A stretch of DNA of 64,000 nucleotides from Vespa crabro (GCF_910589235.1 NC_060968.1:558001-622000); one strand, 5' to 3'; positions 48,129-60,015 are shown, counted from the first letter of the stretch. Translations and numbers: made by a program. The notes: generated by a model from the sequence alone, not told the origin.

Positions 48129-49216
48129 TCGAGATATTTAATGAATTGCATTTGAATAAATTAAAAAATATTTTTATATTATGCAACATTTTAATTTAGA
48201 ATTTTATTAGTCTTGATTAATGGAAATTTATTATTAATATGAAATTTTGTGTGAATTTCATATGAAAATGTTGTTTTTAAAATTTGTATTAACTTAGACC
48301 ATTTCCAAAATTAACTGAATGTCCAATAAATGACTTAAAGCAATAAAAAACTATTTTTATTAGAAACAATAATTTTAAGGAAATAATTCATGAATATTTA
48401 TTAATTATTTTTAAAAAGTAATCCATTTTTATCATTTTAGGCTTTTATCATTATAAGTTTTTAAGATTCTTAAAATGTTCCTGAAAAATTGGAGGGATGT
48501 ATGGTAATAAACACATAATATCTTTATGTTTTTTTTCCGTTACTGATCTATTGTTGGTGCATAATGGAACTAATTTAATATTTCCGTATATTTTTGGTCT
48601 TCCTCTTTTAGGTGAAAGATCCAAAACGTGGAATTTAGAATCATCTACAGAAGTTTTATAGAACATCTTATAAGGTTCATTTTTCAAGAATCTCATCCAT
48701 TAAATTTGCAGCCAAGAAATAAATTCACCCGCGGTATTTTTTACTCCTCTTGTCGGTGACTCTTCTAATGCTTTCGTTGAAATAAAATCCGGTTTACTTA
48801 TTCTTCTTCTACATTTTTCTATTAATTCATAATAATGCTCAGGGTTGTATAAGTAATTTGATTTTTTTATTTTCATTTCTATCAACTCAAAATCACGATC
48901 ATTCGATAGAAAGGAATGACCAAATACCAAAAATTTGTGATCTATCGTTTCACCATTATTATTTGATGACTGAGTAATTTTTATCCATGTCAATGCTACT
49001 TTAATGTTACGATTTTGGCCTGAACAAGCATCACTGTAAGCTATTACGTGTTTTTGAGTAGTTATATCCTCCATATCACTATCTAATGGTTTATTTTTGA
49101 CAATATCGTATAAATTACATTGAATTAATTTAGTCTAAAATAATGTGGTGTGAAATAATTGATAAACTCATAATTTTTTAATTTTTACTTAGACCATTTT
49201 CATAATTATGGGCTCA
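48087..49216 (-). mobile_element. DNA transposon relic with inverted terminal repeats
   Basis: The left end GCTCATAATTATGAAAGTGG, followed by TCTAGG (48087-48112), and the right end (49188-49216, CTTAGACCATTTTCATAATT and ATGGGCTC) are inverted copies with few mismatches over about 26 bp. Between them lies a minus-strand transposase remnant. A further ACTTAGACCATTTCC at about 48293 is a subterminal copy of the inner end. A partial outer end (AATTGAGCCCATAAT) recurs at 49431. The element is about 1.13 kb, far too short for a full transposase gene, so it is internally deleted or 5'-truncated. Confidence 0.65.
48451..49110 (-). pseudogene. DDE-type transposase C-terminal part (DUF7869-like)
   Basis: The minus frame, entered at about 49110, reads YDIVKNKPLDSDMEDITTQK, then HVIAYSDACSGQNRNIKVAL. 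The YSDACSGQN motif has the Asp expected of a DDE catalytic site and is typical of the transposase-derived family annotated in many insects as DUF7869. Next come DHKFLVFGHSFLSNDRDFEL (a second possible catalytic Asp/Glu region) and KNTAGEFISWLQI. A TAA at 48700-48702 stands where the family usually has Gln (CAA). The frame then stays open as WMRFLKNEPYKMFYKT, KRGRPKIYGNIKLVPL and YIPPIFQEHFKNLKNL to a stop at 48451. Only this one nonsense change interrupts about 220 codons. The family name is from memory of similar proteins and is less certain than the transposase call. Confidence 0.7.
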
Positions 49217-49229
49217 ATTCATTTTTCAT

Positions 49230-52200
49230 CGTCTTACGTATCGATAAGATTCTTTATTTGTTCAATGAAACGCATCAAGACACATTACAAAATGCACGCG
49301 ATGAGATCGGATCTAAAATAAACTCTCGAATTTCAGATTCTGTAATAATCTACGAGTTAAAATCGAAACAGTGTAACAATGTTTAACAATCATCTACGTA
49401 AATTCTCTTCTGATTTTTATAATTGAGCCCATAATCCACTACTATGATAATACGAATATTTTTGTGATACACTCTTAATAAGTGCAAATGGATTGAGTAA
49501 CATATCATTACACATACTTACGTATGTACGCTGTAAATGGAAAAGATACTAAGATGGCTGATTATTTCATATATCAATAATGATGTATAGAAAAAATTGT
49601 TCTACATTGTATAAAAACTTTTAAAGATAAGACGAATCAAAGTGTCACTTAAACATTAAATTGTTTGAGGAAAGAATATGAATGAGAATATAAATAAAAC
49701 TACATGAAAAAATTAACGAAAAAAATTCAGAGGCTTGTATTTATGTGTCTTTGCTTTAAGTATGTTATTATGAAAGAATATATGGAAAAGAATAATGGAA
49801 AAGAAATTACGAAAACGTAAATAATATTTTATCGCACAGATTTGTTTATATTTTTCGATTCGTTTCGTTAAATATACTATTCTTAATTATTTTTTTTCAT
49901 ACTAAAGGTATTTTATCGACATGGCTATTGATAAATATTATAATCACTGCAGCATGAAACTTATGGATAGATTCATTAAAAGAATTACTAAGAATTAAAG
50001 AAAAAACTTTGTATGTTCGACCTCAGATTTTCGACAGAGAAAAAGAGAAAAAATGCGAACATTCAAAATTATATTATTCCAAAATAAGTTTCCACAAGTT
50101 ATAGGTATTAAGCTCATAGTTAGAGTTCTTGAAAAGGAAAACAACTCGATATCAATCATGGATTATTATATACATAATTCTAATAATTTTGATAAGCTGA
50201 TTGTATGTACATCTCTTTTCTTCTTGGTACTCTTATTTCATGTCTCTCCTTATTTTTACCTCTTTTTTCTATTCTTCGACTGAAATTAGATTTATATGAT
50301 GTTGCACACATATTCATAGCAAGATTTCATTAATTCATCAGATTTCTTTTTAACGAACATAACAATAATAATTGGCTGTTAACACGTTGTCTGCCACGCG
50401 CGTTTTCAGTAAAATCTCCTTCAGGCCACGCGTACCATGAAAAATAATACAAATTTAAAAAAAGAAAAAAAAAATTTTTTTTTTTAATTTCTTTTTATTT
50501 AAAATTTTTTTATTTTAGAATTTAAAGAAAACAACAATTTATTGTCCAAGTTGTCCCAACCAACCCCAGCTTTGTATAGAATATTTTAAAGTTTTACATT
50601 CTACATAATTTTCTTAATGAATCATTTTCGTATTACTTTTATAACAATAGTTTATATTAATGAATATTCATTATAAATTTAAGTTTATAATAATAAATAT
50701 AGTTTTTATTAATTAATATTCAATTGTTTTATTACTTCTTCTGCGAAATATCTTTTTAAACACATATGAATATCTTTCGCAAGTAGTCAAAGAGGCGTCA
50801 CCGCAATACAGGTCGCGGCCCAATCGGAAATTAGAAGTATAAACAAGACGAAATTTTTTTTACAGACGAATTCTGTTGTATCATAATAAACATGAAATAA
50901 TCTCGTAGACTATATACTTTTTAATAAAAATATGTTCATCTATATTTTATTATATTTATACATACTGTCATTATTTTTTATACCAATATTTTTATTATTA
51001 TTATTAATCTTGTTATGAGCCAGACTAGAGAAATATAGAGTGAAATTTGAACTAAAAAGCCGTTTCTAGGCATTCAGAAAATTTGACACATAACAACAGA
51101 TTCTCGTCTGTCCTCTAAGGGAATGGCCTAAAAGGACATCACTCACGAACATTCTGAAATATTTGAATACTTTTAAGAGAGTTAATTTGTTAAGATCGTA
51201 ATTGTAAATAAGTTGTCCCTGTTTCGTTTATTAAAGCTCTTTTTCGTTTAAACGTTTACTTTTCTAACAAACAAGATAAGGAAATACAATTTCATGTAGA
51301 AATATATATTAAAGTAAGAAACGAATGAAAAATTTATTACATAAATTATTCATCAATCCAAAGAAGAACCAGAAAAAGATGTTTTTATACAACAATGCAC
51401 TACTGTCGCAATTCATTTTTTATAAGTAGTACTATAAAAAATCATTCTTAATCGCTTCTGAGCAAGAAAACTTTCCAATAGCAAAAACGATTTGATGACG
51501 TAATTTCTAGTTGAGTAAAAAATGTCCTTACACGGTAATATTTCAATAATCCACGTTTTCCCCCTCCATCTTCACTTTTTGTTAAGATACGAGAATAGTA
51601 GGAGTTGCAATGTGTAAATAGAGTGCCTGTAAAGCACAAAAATTATTACTACAATCAATAGACTATTTTTATTTTAATTAAACTGTTTCTATAGATTTGA
51701 ATTGATTCGATTCATTATGGAATTTACTGAAATATTAACCATTATTACAATCATACTAATTGGAAGATTCCATAGAATAGTTGTATGCTTTTTATTAAAT
51801 TACACATGCAAAATTCGACTAGGGGGCATGAAAAGATAAATCAAAGGAACGGAAAAAATTTTTAATGGAAACCTCTATTTTATTATATACAAATGTAATT
51901 AAATTCGTGATATTTCATAGTACTATAATAAAATATTTTTTCCCTAATCATCTTGCCTTTAATAGGATTTGACTTTTATAATAACATCAGCATTAATATT
52001 AAAAACGGTGTTCAAACATAAAAGTTGCATGGTGGATTTTTCTACATGGCGGCCCATCAACTTTGATTTGGGTAAGACAGTAGCGAATTAGTTATATTTT
52101 CGAAATTACATTTTCGAAATATCTTCTATTCAGCTACAAGAATATGAGATATTAAATGTAGAATTTCGTATATGGCATTGACCGGTCTTTTCGAACACTG

Positions 52201-53580
52201 ATTTTTAATATACTGATATTTTCTTAGATAAATTTTTTGACTCTTTTGGAATTTTATTCACATTCTGTCTAAGGGACATTTATCTTTGTCGTCATCGCCT
52301 TTCTCTAGCACTTATCTTTTGTATATTTCATTTTGCATACACGTCTCTCTCCGATATTTTTTCTCTCTAACTTCCTTGTTCTTCCCCCATATATCGCTAT
52401 ACTTTTTCTCACTCTCATCTACATGTGCATGCATATGTATATCAATCAATAGACGTTTTTATGATTCGTCTGAATTGATTTTAATAATAAAATTTACGGC
52501 TACCTCTGATTCTATAAACATGATGCCAAATTTACATTAAATAATATATGATTGTTAGCGAATATCCAAAGTGAATTAGTATCCTATTTTCGGTTACTTT
52601 ATAGTAAAGGAAACAATTACGAAGCAAATATATGGATGCTAATTTTCCATTATAAATGTGTGAAAGTACTCAATTGAGTATCAAAGATGTATATTTACGC
52701 GTCCTTGCTTCGACTGAAATATTGTGAAAATATATAGACTGGAAACAGTTTGTACGAATACTTTTATTCGACAAAAAAAAAATATTTAATCTACTGCTGT
52801 GTGTGTTAGTGTGTGAAAGAGAAATAGAATGACGGAGATAAGAAATAAGAGGAAGAAAAAGCAATAATACCAAGATAATTAAACATACAATTATCGACGA
52901 TTGCCATAGAACATATCGAGTAGTTTTCTTTCCGTTGATTTTGGTTATTGCGTCGTAGCTTTCATACTTCAAAATTTAAACATTATCTAATTACGAATTC
53001 TTAGCGTTCTTCTCTTTCTTTCTTGTAATGATCGAAACAGTGAAATAGAACATGTGGAGATACTTTAGAAAACATAAAAGTCATGTTGACTAATTTATCT
53101 GATTTTAATGATGGTATAAATACGTTATAATTATAATGATTTAGATAGAATGCAACATAAAACGATAATCATTTCCTATAATTCTTTAAACTGGACGGGT
53201 CGTCTAAACTCTGAATGAAACAGTCGCGTACTAATTTTCTGATAGATTGCTTACAGCAGCTATTTGCGACTGTTAATTGTTGAAAAAGATTGTTGAATAT
53301 ATAAGTCATTGTTAAGGCTTCCTTCGAATTCCGCCCAAGAGCATTTAACAATCTGAAATTCCTGAATTCAATCATCACCCAATCATGCCATTACATGTGC
53401 GCATTTGATTGTTTTATTCGGTTCGTTTTATTAATTAGACTATTTGTAATTAAATTTTTCTATACTAAAACTATTTTATATAGCAGCACGTAAAATGTGG
53501 ATAGGTCCATCAAAAAGAGATACAGTGGTCACCTTGTCTATTCGTGTCTAATGGAAGAATTTAGTGTTCTGATTTAAGAG
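49230..53580. other. AT-rich DNA, nothing certain
   Basis: About 4.3 kb without a confident gene. Noted: 50040-50105 resembles 53650-53710 (downstream flank of the minus P450 pseudogene); a one-sided piggyBac-like end at 50379; A/T homopolymer runs at 50458-50500; about 52810-52945 resembles about 40765-40915. The minus frame 52670-52972 is hydrophobic (IIVCLIILVLLLFLPLISYL) but unassigned. Confidence 0.4.
50379..50402 (+). repeat. Possible single piggyBac-type terminus
   Basis: TTAA followed by CACGTTGTCTGCCACGCGCG resembles the ends of some insect piggyBac-like elements. No matching opposite end was found. Confidence 0.3.
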
Positions 53581-53583
53581 AGA

Positions 53584-53586
53584 GAG

Positions 53587-53637
<51 letters not shown>

Positions 53638-53640
53638 GGA
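53584..53640. repeat. (GA)n microsatellite
   Basis: A GA run of about 57 bp just downstream of the minus-strand P450 pseudogene. A shorter GA run at 61447-61470 follows similar flanking sequence (CTGATTT-GAGAGAGAG). Confidence 0.9.
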
Positions 53641-54877
53641 AGAATGCAAACATTCATAATTACATTGATTCAAGACAAGATTTCACGAGTAATAGGATTT
53701 ACGCGTACTTGAGCATTAGGAAATGTAGCAAGCATTAGAAGGAGAAAGCTAATTGTTAGCTGAAGTATCACTTCCCTGAAAAGAAATAAACACTTTTCTC
53801 CAATTTTATTCAACCAACAAAACTTTATTGCAAGTAAGTAATAAATATTTACCGCATTAAGCAACGTATTGATTTCGTTTCTAATATCTTGCTCTGAATA
53901 TTTTCTTCCTTCATGCGATGACTCGAATAAATAGTCTAGAAGGATCCTGGGTTTTTGTTCTTGAAAAATAAATAATGATCTTTTATTAGTTTAAAAAATA
54001 AACGAAAAGTAAAATTGCGTTGCGTGTATAATAATTACATTTACCTGAATTTTCCTCTTTCAGTTCCTGATTAATGATGCTTCTTAACATGAATTCCTTT
54101 TTTTCTTTGATTATCTTTCCAAACAAAAAATAATATATATTTATAAATAAAATATAATACTTAAATTTTAGATTGTTAAAAAGAAATAAGATGGATTAAC
54201 AAAATGTATGTCTTAAATGTACATTGCTTCCAACGTTATTCAGGAGTATGCACATGTCTGAAATTTCTTCCCCATAGCAGTATTATGAAAAATTATATTC
54301 GGATGTAACCATATTTTAAATATCCTTTGCACAATTATATCCATCGAACTGAGGAAGAAAACAAAACACTAATTATAAATGAAAAATAAAATATTTGATG
54401 TAGTATAAAATTTAGTATTATTACCAATGAATATATATATCTAATTTGCAATTCTCATCGGTCAGCGAATTTACTTGAGTATCAAACAGACTATCTTTAA
54501 GTAAGGAATGTAACAAAAATATTATAAATTCATTGAAATGAATGTACATTTTATAGACGTTTATAAAATTTCGAAATATTATCATATATTATGTTCAATG
54601 TACAGCAAAAGACGTAATAGCAAACATCTATTTCTTCTCCAACTAAAGTTTCCAATTTTTCCATTAAAACAACAGAGTGATTAACAAATACAACCACATG
54701 AGAGTTTAGATATTTTTTAAAAAAGACTTTATTTAATATTTTTCGATGAGGATTCCAGATTTTTGCTGCAAATCTTAAGGAAAGCTATACTTAATTTACA
54801 TTTTATACTTATTTTTCTCCTTAGAAAGAGAACGAAATAAAGAGCGAGAGAAGATCCGGTTCATTTTCTTTTAATAC

Positions 54878-54879
<2 letters not shown>

Positions 54880-54934
<55 letters not shown>

Positions 54935-55007
54935 TATATATATTTATGTGTATATATATATATATATATGTGTATATATATGTATATATATATATATAAA
55001 TAATACA

Positions 55008-55038
<31 letters not shown>

Positions 55039-55142
55039 GAATATATATATTTATGTGTATATATATATATATATATGTGTATATATATGTATATATATAT
55101 ATATAAATAATACATATATGTATATATATATATATATATATA
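54880..55142. repeat. (TA)n tract with a 107-bp higher-order duplication
   Basis: AT dinucleotides with interspersed TG. TGAATATATATATTTATGTG occurs at 54931 and again at 55038, so two units of about 107 bp are nearly identical. Confidence 0.93.
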
Positions 55143-55169
55143 ATATCTTAATTTTTTTATTTTAACTCG

Positions 55170-55428
55170 TTTTAATTAGGGTGAAGTGACAAACGGAAAT
55201 ATGTTTCTCTGTGAACAAAGAAACGACAATTCACGTTTATTATTAAATTTTATATTTTACTCTCGTACTACTTCTCTCGTCTACGTTCTATTTCTTACTG
55301 CCAGTTTCTCTCCCCAAATCTTAACGGCTCGATTTGTAGGTAACAAAAGAATTTGTAGATAACAAAAACAAAGGAAGGGCGGGCCATGAGACGCATGACA
55401 AATCTACCTGGAGAAAGTATACTTTCTT

Positions 55429-55435
<7 letters not shown>
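55170..55435 (-). repeat. Dispersed repeat, inverted copy of 61721-62085
   Basis: On the minus strand it begins TGTAAAGAAAGTATACTTTC and includes GGTAGATTTG, GGCCCGCCCTTCC, ATCTACAAATTCTTTTGTTA and TCGAGCCGTTAAGATTTGG, ending near TTCGTTT/GTTTGTCACTTCAC. The plus copy at 61721 shares all of these. TG...CA-like ends and the length suggest a solo LTR, but no element body is present. Both copies border (TA)n tracts. Confidence 0.8.
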
Positions 55436-55489
<54 letters not shown>

Positions 55490-55516
55490 ATACATATATG
55501 TATATATATATAAATG
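55436..55516. repeat. (TA)n tract
   Basis: TA dinucleotides bordering the 5' end of the minus-strand dispersed repeat. Confidence 0.93.
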
Positions 55517-56102
55517 TATTTATATATAAATTATAATATAAATAATTATGTATTATTAAATTATGTAGGATATGTGTACTTCACCTGGAGCAGAAAACAA
55601 TCCATTGCCGATAAACCATTCCAAGTATTTATACTCTTCGCTCTTCTCAGTATTATTTGGTTTATTTTATACCTTCTGTGAAATAAAATAAAAAAATATA
55701 AATTTATTATGGATAATTAAAATAAAACTAATATTTCTTACCTTGATATATTCTGGATTGTCTACGATTACAAGTAATTTCGTTCCTTGCCTTATACGCC
55801 ACAATGATTCATAATTCCAACTTATATTTATAAGACGTTGGAATATACTTAAAAAAAAATTATAAATGAAAACTGGGTAAAGTGTTTAAATAAAAATATA
55901 TCCATTACAAATATTCCTTCGTTATCGCCAACAAACAAATGAGCATTTCCAATTATTGAGTATGCTTTTGGATCCGGGATTCTCTTGCTCGTATTATATA
56001 GGTATAATTTACTTATAATGTATCGTAATATTTCGTAGAATAGTTCAACTAGATTGTACTATATATTAGAATATTATAATATATTTTAATAAATTACTCA
56101 TG

Positions 56103-57842
56103 TGTAATATGATCAAAAGAATCCTTTGTCCAAAAGCATATCCAATTATTGGAAATCTTCATTAGTTTATTGACGAAGGTAAATTTATATCATATATTTT
56201 TCATATTTAAGCATTTTACCCGATATTTATTTATAATCTTTTTTCTATCTCCATTCAATCAAATACTAAATCTTGGTAAGTATTATCAATTGTGGCATGT
56301 ATGGCTTGGCACGAAATTGTTTATAATCGTAAACAATCCCGAATATATCAAGGTAAGATCTATCAGCATTATTTTAATGATTTTTAATAATTTCATAATC
56401 CTTTTATTTTGTATTCTTATTTTTTTTCGAAAGACTATACTCAACAGACCAAATATTACTGATGAGATCGAGGAATATGAACAAATGAAATCTGCTCTGG
56501 GCAATGGTTTGTTAACTGCTTTAGAAGTATATATCTTCTACATTGTTAAATAATACATAAATATTTATATTATATATATATTAAAATTATGCATAATTTT
56601 TCAATATTAAATTTTATGAAATTGAATAGTAAAACATTTTTGTTCCCTTATATGCATATACAAATAAATATACGATATGAATAAATAGAAGATCTTTCTT
56701 TTTCTTTTATATTATATACATGTATGTATGGGCGAACAAAGTAAGAAAAATATGTAAATTAATGTATTGCTTTTTTTTTTATTTGAAGCATAAGTATTGA
56801 AGTATTCTCATCGAAAAGTTTTAAATGAAGTCTTCCATATAAATTATATAAAGTGACGTACGGAAGTATTCGTTAATTATACTATTGCATTAATGAAAAA
56901 AATGAAAATTTTAGTTGGAGAAGAATTAGACGTTTTCCATTATATTTTTCGCTGTTCATTAGATATAATGTACGATATTTTAACTTAGAAATTTAAATGT
57001 TTATAAAATTGATGTACATTTGTACATTTGTTTACATATTATTATAATTTTCCTAATTTTTTATTGAAAGATGCTACGCCGGATACGTAAATAAATTCGC
57101 TAATAAATCCAGATTGCAAATTAGGTAGAATCTATAGAATGGTAATAATAATGAAATTTTTATTTTTGTAATGTATTATGTATACTTATAATACTTTTTG
57201 TTTGCTTTTTCAGTGGAATGTATATAGCTGCATGAAGGATCTTTAAATTATGGTTACATCCATAGTTACATAATTTTTTATAACACTGCTATAGGAAAGA
57301 AATTTCTGACGTGTTTGTTTTATCTGGATAACGTTAAAAACAAAGAATAATTTGAACAAACATTTTTTAAATTGCATTACCTCGTTTTAAAATTAAAAAA
57401 TTTTAGTATTTTATTTTATACATGTATTGTTATTTTTTGTTCCTAAAGGTAATCAAAGAGAAAAGAAATCAATGTTAAGAAGTAAAATTAATCGGGAATT
57501 GACAGTGGAAAATTTAGGTAAAAATAAGCAATATACCTTTAATAAAATTTAATTTTCAATCTTTTCATTTATTAATAATAGATTTTTCAAGAACAAAAGC
57601 CGAAGACATTTTCAGATTTTTTATTCGAATCATCGCACGAAGAAGAAATATATTCAGAGCAATATATTCGTGATGAAATCAATGAAATAGCTATAGCTGT
57701 AAATCGTATTTATTATTTAGTTATAATAACATTTTTTTTATTAAAGACAAAGAAAACTGTTCATTACTTTCAGGGAAGCGAAACTTTGGCCACAACCATT
57801 AGTTTTGTACTTTTAATGCTTGGTATATTACCTGATATTCAG
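56103..57842 (+). pseudogene. Cytochrome P450, CYP4-like, plus-strand pseudogene
   Basis: Blocks in order: 56103-56177 (CPKAYPIIGNLH, then a TAG where the other copy has Leu, then FIDEG); to 56352 (LGKYYQLWHVWLGTKLFIIV, NNPEYIK, donor GTAAGA); 56434-56530 (ILNRPNITDEIEEYEQMKSA, LGNGLLTA); 56790-57000 (YSHRKVLNEVF, a TGA, then VNYTIALMKKMKILVGEELD and VFHYIFRCSLDIMYD; the helix-C Trp is lost); 57068-57141 (DATPDT-stop-INSLINPDCKLGRI); about 57220-57350 (FYNTAIGKKF); 57449-57518 (IKEKR, frameshift, LRSKINRELTVENLG); about 57585-57698 (FLFESSHEEEIYSEQYIRDE, INEIAIA); 57774-57842 (GSETLATTISFVLLMLGILP, DIQ). The AGSET oxygen-binding motif spans a phase-0, 75-bp intron and is intact. K-helix and heme-binding exons are absent. 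CYP4 enzymes are membrane-bound monooxygenases, often fatty-acid or hydrocarbon hydroxylases; this copy cannot make one. Confidence 0.87.
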
Positions 57843-57849
57843 GTAACTA

Positions 57850-58435
57850 ATGTATCTTTTTTAAATAATCCCATTTACAAGTTATAAAATGTAATGATTA
57901 ACGTCAATATTCATACCGGTAAAATGCTTCTAGTTAGAAATAAGGTAATTATATATATATAGTTCAACTAAACGACTCGAGAGATATTGTTAAACTCAAG
58001 CTGCGAGTAAGCAGTTGGGTCAAAAATAAATTCAAAAATTTCAGATTGGGTAACACTTATCATGCATGTCTTTCATATGAACACCATTCCCATCGCTCTT
58101 TTGCATACATTACTATTAGTTTTGTATTAGTTAGAGTAAGTAGTTTACTAGACTGTCTACACACATCTTTCATTCTCTTATATGAATATCTTTCTTTGAT
58201 GTAGCGTGCGTGGTTCAATGATCCGTGTTTGATGCGAGTTTATGATTATTGGTTGTTTCACGATAAATCCATAGAAAATTATAAATATAATTGACAGATG
58301 AATTAATTAGTGTATAAATTGGTGACAAAAAATAAGAATTTGTCGAATATTTTCTTAAAAATAATTAGTAAATACTTATATTATTTTAATACAAATTAAA
58401 ACGACCAGTTCCATACTATCTATGAGATAAAACTC
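57850..58435. other. AT-rich DNA after the P450 pseudogene
   Basis: I searched here for the missing P450 exons (ExxR, PERF, heme Cys) and found none. The block 57950-58260 is less AT-rich and may be another dispersed repeat; its family is unknown. Confidence 0.4.
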
Positions 58436-58439
58436 CCAG

Positions 58440-58578
<139 letters not shown>

Positions 58579-58869
58579 TATTAATATACATCCAAATAAT
58601 ATTTAATACTAAACGTACCGATGTTTCATTTATACCTATTTCTACCACAGCGAGTCAAATAACCCATCTTCAAAGTTATATATTTTACGACGTATGTATA
58701 GCTAAAAATATATACACATAGTATACCAATTGGTGTGTGAATGAAACAATTTTCTCCAAATACCAATTGTGATTTGTTTATTTATTCAATTAAAAGAACG
58801 CACAAAAATAAATGAACAAAATTTCCATATATTTCTGAATGTAGAAATAATCAATATGCAAACTTTATT

Positions 58870-59580
58870 CATGTTCAGCACATTTTATGCGAATAAGACA
58901 TTTGCCACACACATATTCTTTGCATTTGAAACAGATTTTTGTAGTCTTGTTTTCTTCTCAATATCTTATTTGGTACTTTTTTCTCACACATGAAATTAAA
59001 CCTACATTTATTTACTTTCCTTGTATATCTTCTTGTTCTTTCTGTTGCGTATCTTGAAAATCGCCAGCAAGTTTTTCAGGCAATTGAAGTATGAATTGTT
59101 TTCCAGAAATTTTTCCCCGGATTGCTTTTTTATATAACACCTACGAGTTTATTCCGGCTAAATCAAGAATTTTGAAGAAAATCTGCATAGGGCGTCTTCG
59201 AGATTTCGATTTTACGAAGTATTTTCATGCCATCTGATCAATCATGTCTACAACGAATTTAGTATTAATATAGGATTTGATCGTGGCAGGTATATGCTTA
59301 CCACTTTGTTCAATTTTTATAGATTTATACTTTAACTTTGGTAGAAGTACTTTTTTATTTGACTTACTTTTATAAATTGTTTGTGTAAAATGATTCAATT
59401 TATACAATTTTCTGAGAAACACAATTATCCCTCTACTTTGCGAATTTTCTTTTATTTTACGAATATTCTTTTATTTCCACGCATGTTTACAATAATAGTA
59501 GATTTCTTATCAAATAAATTCGCAGCTAGTGATGTGCTCGTTAAAAAAATTATTTCAACAAACAAGAATGATAATATATA
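58870..59580 (-). pseudogene. PiggyBac-like transposase, C-terminal part
   Basis: On the minus strand: NLFDKKSTIIVNMRGNKR (about 59525-59470), then, after shifts, KHIPATIKSYINTKFVVDMI and DQMA, where the DMIDQM segment is a piggyBac hallmark with the third catalytic Asp. A stop follows, then KYFVKSKSRRRPMQIFFKIL and DLAGINS (about 59220-59140), AIRGKISGKQFILQLPEKLA (about 59120-59060), and finally a cysteine-rich end, TTKICFKCKEYVCGKCLIRI plus KCAEHE (58950-58880), which is the zinc-binding RING/PHD-like tail. Several stops and frameshifts are present. The N-terminal half is missing here; an N-terminal fragment of the same type lies at 62520. Confidence 0.85.
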
Positions 59581-59739
59581 TCAATAAGTCATTCCATGTC
59601 ACGGTAAATAGGCCTTGTTGCATTTATTTCTTGGTAAGAAAAAAAAACAAGAGAGAAATAAATATTGAAAAATACATCGAACGTAAATTACGATAAAAGT
59701 CGTTGTTGATTGTTGACGAAAGCGTTTTTGAAAATGCGC

Positions 59740-60015
59740 TTCTCGCACCAGACCAACGATGACAGTCGATTCGCACGGAGGAAATGTCCCTCTCTTCGTC
59801 CTTGTTGTCCAAGCTATAGACCCACTGGTCGCGATGAATAAGGGCGGCGGCTCTAGGCTAGGATACCGTTGTAGGGCGTCAGCAAAATATCGTTCGCCAC
59901 ATACCTGCAAATTAATGAGAAAACGTGCGTTCTTTAAAGAATCCCGTGAGAAATGGAGAAATAAATGCGCGATATTAAATGATGCGCGCTATGTAAATCT
60001 CATCGTGTATTTGAT
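59740..60015 (+). repeat. Dispersed repeat, paralogous to 63310-63520
   Basis: Shared landmarks: GACAGTCGATT (63327: GATAGTCGATT), CCACTGGTCGCGATGAATAA with GGGCGGC (63370: CCATTGGTCATTATGAATAA with GAGCGGC), GCAAATTAATGAGA and GAATCCCGTGAGAAA. Same orientation. Probably a retroelement UTR or LTR piece; the family is unknown. Confidence 0.6.

Larger units (their letters stand above)
53709..56000 (-). pseudogene. Cytochrome P450, CYP4-like, minus-strand pseudogene
   Basis: Nine exon-like blocks in gene order on the minus strand. They are: 56000-55909 (IPDPKAYSIIGNAHLFVGDN, the proline hinge); 55850-55742 (WRIRQGTKLLVIVDNPEYIK); 55675-55585 (EEYKYLEWFIGNGLFSAP); 54765-54590 (KIWNPHRKILNKVFF, with helix-C WxxxR, then LMEKLETLVGEEIDVCYYVF); about 54510-54440 (QVNSLTDENCKLD); 54355-54225 (DIIVQRIFKIWLHPNIIFHN); 54118-54045 (FGKIIKEKKEFMLRSIINQE); 53968-53853 (KPRILLDYLFESSHEGRKYS, EQDIRNEINTLLNA); and 53775-53709 (GSDTSA, then TISFLLLMLATFPNAQ). 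Most have GT donors and AG acceptors. The last exon is 67 bp against 69 in the plus copy, a 2-bp deletion that shifts the frame inside the I-helix oxygen-binding region. The K-helix ExxR and heme-Cys exons are absent. A (TA)n tract and a dispersed repeat fill the third intron. Confidence 0.85.

Noticed and set aside
52670..52972. Possible odorant-receptor exon (hydrophobic minus frame), with a relative near 40.8 kb
   Set aside because: There is a hydrophobic stretch, but no conserved receptor motif or exon structure could be recognised, so no gene is called.
54861..55495. Tyr/Ile repeat peptides
   Set aside because: Translation of (TA)n tracts.
56149..56553. A 134-codon frame as an intact protein
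   Set aside because: It runs through two P450 exons and the AT-rich introns around them; only the LGKYYQLWHVWLGTKL and ILNRPNITDEIEEY parts are real exon sequence.
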